8,737 bases of DNA from Pyramidobacter sp. (lineage in GTDB: Bacteria > Synergistota > Synergistia > Synergistales > Dethiosulfovibrionaceae): contig JAEEUD010000062.1 in assembly GCA_016286835.1 (NCBI GenBank), positions 1 through 8,737 of the forward strand, in the 5' to 3' direction. Position numbers and translations under genes: made by a program. The notes under the pieces are model-generated. The model had not been told where the DNA came from. It saw nothing but the letters and a program-made list of their open reading frames with translations, and did not search any database. This document shows, one piece after another, positions 5,769-8,737 of the stretch (position 1 is its first letter; each line of letters opens with the position of its first letter).

Positions 5769-6767
5769 TTACTTCGCCGCCTTGGCGTCGTACACGGCCT
5801 TGAGCAGGCCGGCCTTGGTCGCCGAACCTTCGACGAACTTCTCGTGCAGCGGCAGGCTGACGGAGATGAACTTCTCGCGGTTCTCGGGCGTCAGCTCGGC
5901 GATGGCGATCTTCGACTGTCTGATCTGGTCGAGGAACTTCGCTTCGCCCGTGGCCTGCGCCTCACGCTCCGCCGTGCGGGCCGCCGCTTCGCACTCCACG
6001 ATCAGGGCCTGCACGTCGTCGCTCTGCTTCTTGAACCAGCGGTTGCTGACGATGAACAGATAGCCGAGGAAGCCGTGGTTGGACAGCGTCAGGTAATCCT
6101 GGACCTCGTACAGCTTGACCATCGCGATGGTCTGAAGAGGATTCTCCTCGCCGTCGACGATCTTCTGCTGAAGCGAGTTGTACAGCTCGGCGAACTCGAT
6201 CGGCACGGGATTGGCGCCCCAGGCCTTGTACTGCTCGACCAGCTGCGGGCTGGGCATGACGCGGATCTTCATGCCTTTCACGTCATCGGGCGAGTTGATC
6301 GGCTTGCCGGTGGACGTCAGCTGCTTAAAGCCGGAAGCCCACAGGCCCAGCGTCTTGAAGCCCTTCTTCTGGCAGAAGGCGAAGAACTTCTGGCCCACTT
6401 CACCGTCCATGATGCGGTACAGCTCGGTGCTGTCGGCCCAGAGGAACGGGAAGTCGATGACGCTCAGCTCCTCGACGAACGGCGTGAGCACCGACGTGGG
6501 CTGCACGGACATCTCAAGCGTCCCCATCTGCACCATCTCGGTCTGCTCACGCATCGAACCGAGCTGCATCTGCGGGAACACGTCAACGGTGATGTTGCCG
6601 CCCGACTTTTCCTCCATCAGCTTCTTGAACGTCTGCGCGCCGATGTCCTCGGGGCTGCCGATCGGCTGATTGTGGCTGAGGCGGATGTTCATCTTCGGGT
6701 ACTCCGCCGCGATCGCGGTCGAGGCGAGCATCACGCCGGCAAGGATCAAAGCTGCGAACTTTTTCAT
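5769..6767 (-). CDS. dctP: TRAP transporter periplasmic solute-binding protein
   Basis: DctP captures the substrate in the periplasm and hands it to DctQM. The 332-residue protein starts with a classic Sec signal peptide: MKK, a hydrophobic stretch to about residue 16, and an AIA site with cleavage likely after A20. Family features include KMNIRLSHNQPIGSP at the mature N-terminus, GMKIRVMPSP (165-174) with R169 as the conserved carboxylate-binding arginine, and ELYNSLQQKIVDGEENP (194-210). The arginine implies a carboxylic acid ligand. The ATG at 6767 follows AAGGAG by about 10 bases. A strong promoter lies just upstream and a hairpin just downstream, so dctP may form its own abundant transcript as well as the first cistron of dctPQM-hydrolase. 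The exact ligand cannot be read from the sequence; the neighbouring hydrolase suggests a ureido or N-carbamoyl acid. Confidence 0.95.
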   Translation of the reverse strand: MKKFAALILAGVMLASTAIAAEYPKMNIRLSHNQPIGSPEDIGAQTFKKLMEEKSGGNITVDVFPQMQLGSMREQTEMVQMGTLEMSVQPTSVLTPFVEELSVIDFPFLWADSTELYRIMDGEVGQKFFAFCQKKGFKTLGLWASGFKQLTSTGKPINSPDDVKGMKIRVMPSPQLVEQYKAWGANPVPIEFAELYNSLQQKIVDGEENPLQTIAMVKLYEVQDYLTLSNHGFLGYLFIVSNRWFKKQSDDVQALIVECEAAARTAEREAQATGEAKFLDQIRQSKIAIAELTPENREKFISVSLPLHEKFVEGSATKAGLLKAVYDAKAAK

Positions 6768-6818
6768 GTTTTTCCCACTCCTTTACAGATTCGCGCGCAA
6801 ACGCACGCGGTATGGTTT

Positions 6819-6847
6819 ATTATAGCAATTCGGCAATGCCAAAACAA
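6819..6847 (-). promoter_or_regulatory. Promoter of dctP, overlapping the end of the HAD gene
   Basis: TTGTTT (6847-6842), a spacer of exactly 17 bases, and a perfect TATAAT (6824-6819) preceded by TGC (an extended -10). The TATAAT contains the start of the HAD gene's TAA stop (6822-6820). The start point would fall near 6812, giving an untranslated leader of about 45 bases before dctP. Confidence 0.78.
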
Positions 6848-7491
6848 CCGTTTTCGCGCAGTTCGTCGAAACTGCGGGCGCATGTCGCCGCTACGCGGCC
6901 GAGCGCTTCCCAGTCGGCTTCGCTCTGGCCGTCCCAAAGCGCGCACACGGTCATGCCCGCTTCGCGGGCCGAGATCGCGCAGGCCAGCACGTCCTCGAAC
7001 ACCACGCACCGCGCGGGAGCCACTCCAAGACGCGACGCGGCCAGACGGTACACGTCGGGGAATTCCTTGCCGCGCGGCGAGTCGTCGGCGCTCGTGAACG
7101 CGTCAAAAAGCCCGCGCACGCCGTTGTGTTCCAGTACGGCGTCGGAAAGCGCGTGCGGCAGGCCGGAGACCGTGCCCAGCCGGACGCCGGCTTTTTTGAG
7201 CGCGCGCAGATAACCGGCCGCGCCGGGTTTGAGAAAGATGTTCGTGCCGTACTCGTGCCGGGCCATCTCCAGCCACTCGGCCGAAAGGCCTTCCACCGTG
7301 TCGTCCAGGCCGAAGCGTGCGATCGTGTACACTGCCGCCTCGCTGAACTTTTTGGAGCTGACCGCTTTCATGTAGTCGTCCGGCGGCGTGATGCCGCGCC
7401 TGAGCAGAAACTCGGCGTCGATCCGCGCCCAAACGCCCTTTGAGTCGATCAGAGTGCCGTCCAGATCGAACAGCGCCGCGCCAAAATCCAT
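6820..7491 (-). CDS. HAD-superfamily hydrolase, phosphatase / beta-phosphoglucomutase-like
   Basis: This is a cytosolic Mg-dependent phosphatase or phosphomutase of HAD subfamily I; its substrate is unknown. The 223-residue length fits. The four HAD motifs are visible: FDLDGT (8-13) with nucleophile D9 and acid/base D11; TVSG (107-110) with S109; GKEFPDVY (131-138) with K132; and VVFEDV (153-158) with E156/D157. Residues 15 to about 90 form the helical cap. The ATG at 7491 follows AAAGGGGG by 7 bases and puts the first motif at the expected distance from the N-terminus. An in-frame ATG at 7521 would add ten unconserved residues and would remove the binding site from use. It lies 52 bases upstream of dctP, whose own promoter overlaps its stop, so the two need not be co-regulated. 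It diverges from the plus-strand hydrolase gene. Confidence 0.88.
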   Translation of the reverse strand: MDFGAALFDLDGTLIDSKGVWARIDAEFLLRRGITPPDDYMKAVSSKKFSEAAVYTIARFGLDDTVEGLSAEWLEMARHEYGTNIFLKPGAAGYLRALKKAGVRLGTVSGLPHALSDAVLEHNGVRGLFDAFTSADDSPRGKEFPDVYRLAASRLGVAPARCVVFEDVLACAISAREAGMTVCALWDGQSEADWEALGRVAATCARSFDELRENGCFGIAELL

Positions 7492-7516
7492 GCCCGCGCC
7501 CCCTTTCTCCGTGCTT

Positions 7517-7525
7517 ATCATACCA
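7517..7525 (-). promoter_or_regulatory. Candidate extended -10 promoter for the HAD gene
   Basis: TGGTATGAT on the minus strand gives an extended -10 (TGN-TATGAT) 25 bases before the ATG at 7491. I see no good -35 box at the right distance, so this is tentative. Confidence 0.35.
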
Positions 7526-7547
7526 CGCGGCCCGTTTTATCGCGCGG

Positions 7548-7556
7548 TGTTATAAT
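7548..7556 (+). promoter_or_regulatory. Candidate extended -10 promoter for the metallo-hydrolase gene
   Basis: TGTTATAAT contains a perfect TATAAT with the TG extension. The hexamer 17 bases upstream (7528-7533) is a poor -35, as is common for extended -10 promoters. Initiation near 7563 would give a leader of about 38 bases. Confidence 0.6.
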
Positions 7557-7584
7557 TGAGGTAAATTTTGCACGATAATCTTTT

Positions 7585-7592
7585 GGGGGAGG
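7585..7592 (+). promoter_or_regulatory. Ribosome binding site fixing the metallo-hydrolase start
   Basis: GGGGGAGG lies 8 bases before the ATG at 7601. An in-frame TTG at 7568 lies upstream of this site and has none of its own, so ATG 7601 is the start. Confidence 0.75.
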
Positions 7593-7600
7593 TCGCATCT

Positions 7601-8560
7601 ATGAACTCTTACATCGACATCCGCACCGCCGCTCAGCGCGGCGACGAGACGCTCTATCTGCTCCGCCTGCCGCTGGACCGGCCCGGCTTTGAGGAGTTCC
7701 TGGGCGCGTGGCTGCTGAAAAGTCCGCGTGAAACGGTCCTGATCGACTGCGGCGTGACCGGTTCGTATCCGGCGCTGAAAAAAGCGCTCGACGAACTGGG
7801 CGCAAAGCCCGACCTGCTGCTGCTCACGCACATCCACCTCGACCATTCGGGCGCGGCCGGCTGCCTGACGCGCGACTTTCCGAACATGAAGGTCTTCTGC
7901 TTCGAGCGCGCCGCCCGTCACCTGATCGCGCCGGAAAAGCTGTGGAACGCCACGGCGGCGACGCTCGGCGAGGCGACGGCCAACGCCTATCAGCCGCCTC
8001 TGCCGGTGCCTGCCGAGCGCGTGATCCCGCGCGAACAGCTCGATCCTGTCTGGACCGTGCTCGACACGCCGGGACACGCCACGCACCACGTCTCGTTCAT
8101 CCGCGACTTTGCTGGCACGCGTATCTGCTTCGGCGGCGAAGCCCTCGGCGTCGTTGCCGGCCTGGACGTGACCAGCTGGTTCAGCGACGGCGTGCGCCGC
8201 GACGGCATTCGTCCCGCCACGCCTCCCAAGTACGTGCCGGAGATCGGACGGAACAGCATGAAACTGCTCGGGGAGCAGACGTGGGACCTGTACTGCTCGG
8301 GCCACTTCGGCTCGGTCCCCCGCGGTCAGCTTGTCGAACGCTCGCTGGCGCAGAACGAGTTCTGGGAGAAAAAGATCGCCCAGGCCATGCACGACGGCCT
8401 GAGCGAAAGCGAAATGGTGAGCATGATGCTGCGCGACGATCCCGAACTGGCCGACATCGCCTTTTACGACGAGGCCAACCGGGCCCGCGAAGTCTACTTC
8501 CTCGGCAACAGCGTCAGAGGGTTCGTGAAGTTCTTCCAGGAGCAGGAAGCTGCAAAATAG
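7601..8560 (+). CDS. Metallo-beta-lactamase-fold hydrolase, ST1585-like
   Basis: This is a probable cytosolic two-metal hydrolase of the glyoxalase II/metallo-beta-lactamase superfamily; its substrate is unknown. It has 319 residues. The metal motif is THIHLDH (76-82) with H77, H79, D81 and H82. The next ligand H149 is in DTPGHATHH (145-153), and a late histidine H235 is in SGHFG (233-237). The block from HIHLDHSGAAG through FERAARHLI to PEKLW and PVPAERVI matches my memory of the ST1585-like subgroup. The position that usually reads GD (bridging aspartate) reads GGE here (168-170), so E170 may be the bridging ligand. Residues 241-319 form a helical C-terminal extension. It is the first gene of a plus-strand unit with the downstream oxidoreductase, 20 bases away. 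Thioesterase or lactonase activity is possible, but I do not assign one. Confidence 0.87.
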   Translation: MNSYIDIRTAAQRGDETLYLLRLPLDRPGFEEFLGAWLLKSPRETVLIDCGVTGSYPALKKALDELGAKPDLLLLTHIHLDHSGAAGCLTRDFPNMKVFCFERAARHLIAPEKLWNATAATLGEATANAYQPPLPVPAERVIPREQLDPVWTVLDTPGHATHHVSFIRDFAGTRICFGGEALGVVAGLDVTSWFSDGVRRDGIRPATPPKYVPEIGRNSMKLLGEQTWDLYCSGHFGSVPRGQLVERSLAQNEFWEKKIAQAMHDGLSESEMVSMMLRDDPELADIAFYDEANRAREVYFLGNSVRGFVKFFQEQEAAK

Positions 8561-8580
8561 GGAAGACAGGGATACTTGCC

Positions 8581-8737
8581 ATGATCCTGTTTATCGATGC
8601 GTCCGTGCGTCAGGATTCCAGGACCCGCAGGCTGGCGAACGCCCTTTTGTCCGCGCTTGACGGTGAAGTCGTGCAGGTGCGGCTGGAGAACGTCCGCTTC
8701 GAGACCGTGAACGAGTCGTTCCTGAACAAAAGAGACT
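8581..8737 (+). CDS. Flavodoxin-fold NAD(P)H oxidoreductase (N-terminal part, cut by window edge)
   Basis: Only the first 52 codons are in the window. The start, MILFIDASVRQDSRTRRLA, has the beta-strand then phosphate-loop pattern (DASVR-x2-SRT) of the FMN-binding NAD(P)H-dependent oxidoreductase family, followed by an amphipathic helix and a second strand (VVQVRLENV). These enzymes reduce quinones, azo compounds or free flavin in the cytoplasm. The ATG at 8581 is 20 bases after the preceding stop. GGAAGACAGGG upstream is a mediocre binding site, so translation may depend on the upstream gene. The close spacing suggests one transcript with the metallo-hydrolase. Subfamily and cofactor cannot be settled from 52 residues. 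Confidence 0.72.
   Translation, partial: MILFIDASVRQDSRTRRLANALLSALDGEVVQVRLENVRFETVNESFLNKRD

Noticed and set aside
5226..7097. A 623-codon open frame on the plus strand.
   Set aside because: It is antisense to dctQ, dctP and part of the HAD gene, with biased composition and no recognisable domain or ribosome binding site.

Overview
The window is dense, GC-rich bacterial DNA with strong Shine-Dalgarno sites, short intergenic gaps and nine protein genes. Seven genes lie on the minus strand and two on the plus strand. The NAD-linked PyrK/PyrD pair (class 1B dihydroorotate dehydrogenase) and the TRAP transporter coupled to an M20 amidohydrolase suit an anaerobic, amino-acid-using bacterium. 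The overall flavour reminds me of Synergistota (Pyramidobacter/Jonquetella-like). That placement is an impression from protein style, not a demonstrated assignment.

Layout, read in the minus-strand direction of transcription (right to left): a HAD-family phosphatase (7491-6820); a TRAP transporter with periplasmic binding protein DctP (6767-5769), small membrane subunit DctQ (5648-5190) and large membrane subunit DctM (5187-3907); an M20-family N-carbamoyl amino acid hydrolase/allantoate-amidohydrolase-like enzyme (3900-2674); a 216-base gap with an octamer repeat in two facing blocks; dihydroorotase PyrC (2457-1177); a clear Rho-independent terminator that overlaps a candidate promoter; PyrK (983-213); and the first 76 codons of PyrD, cut by the left window edge. 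On the plus strand, diverging from the HAD gene, are an ST1585-like metallo-beta-lactamase-fold hydrolase (7601-8560) and the start of a flavodoxin-fold NAD(P)H oxidoreductase (8581 to the right edge).

How the genes work together: DctPQM plus the hydrolase look like one uptake-and-cleavage unit, with DctQ-DctM-hydrolase separated by only 2 and 6 bases. A terminator-like hairpin sits between dctP and dctQM, and dctP has its own very good promoter at the end of the HAD gene. PyrC, PyrK and PyrD carry out two consecutive pyrimidine steps between N-carbamoyl-L-aspartate and orotate. The most interesting reading is that the amidohydrolase next door could act on N-carbamoyl-aspartate. Transporter, hydrolase, PyrC and PyrKD together would then form a route running backwards (orotate or dihydroorotate to aspartate, ammonia and CO2), as in orotate-fermenting clostridia. 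This is inference. The ordinary alternative is a biosynthetic pyr cluster beside an unrelated amino-acid-derivative uptake operon.

No gene-free stretch exceeds 300 bases. I saw no RNA genes, insertion sequences, CRISPR arrays or broken genes.
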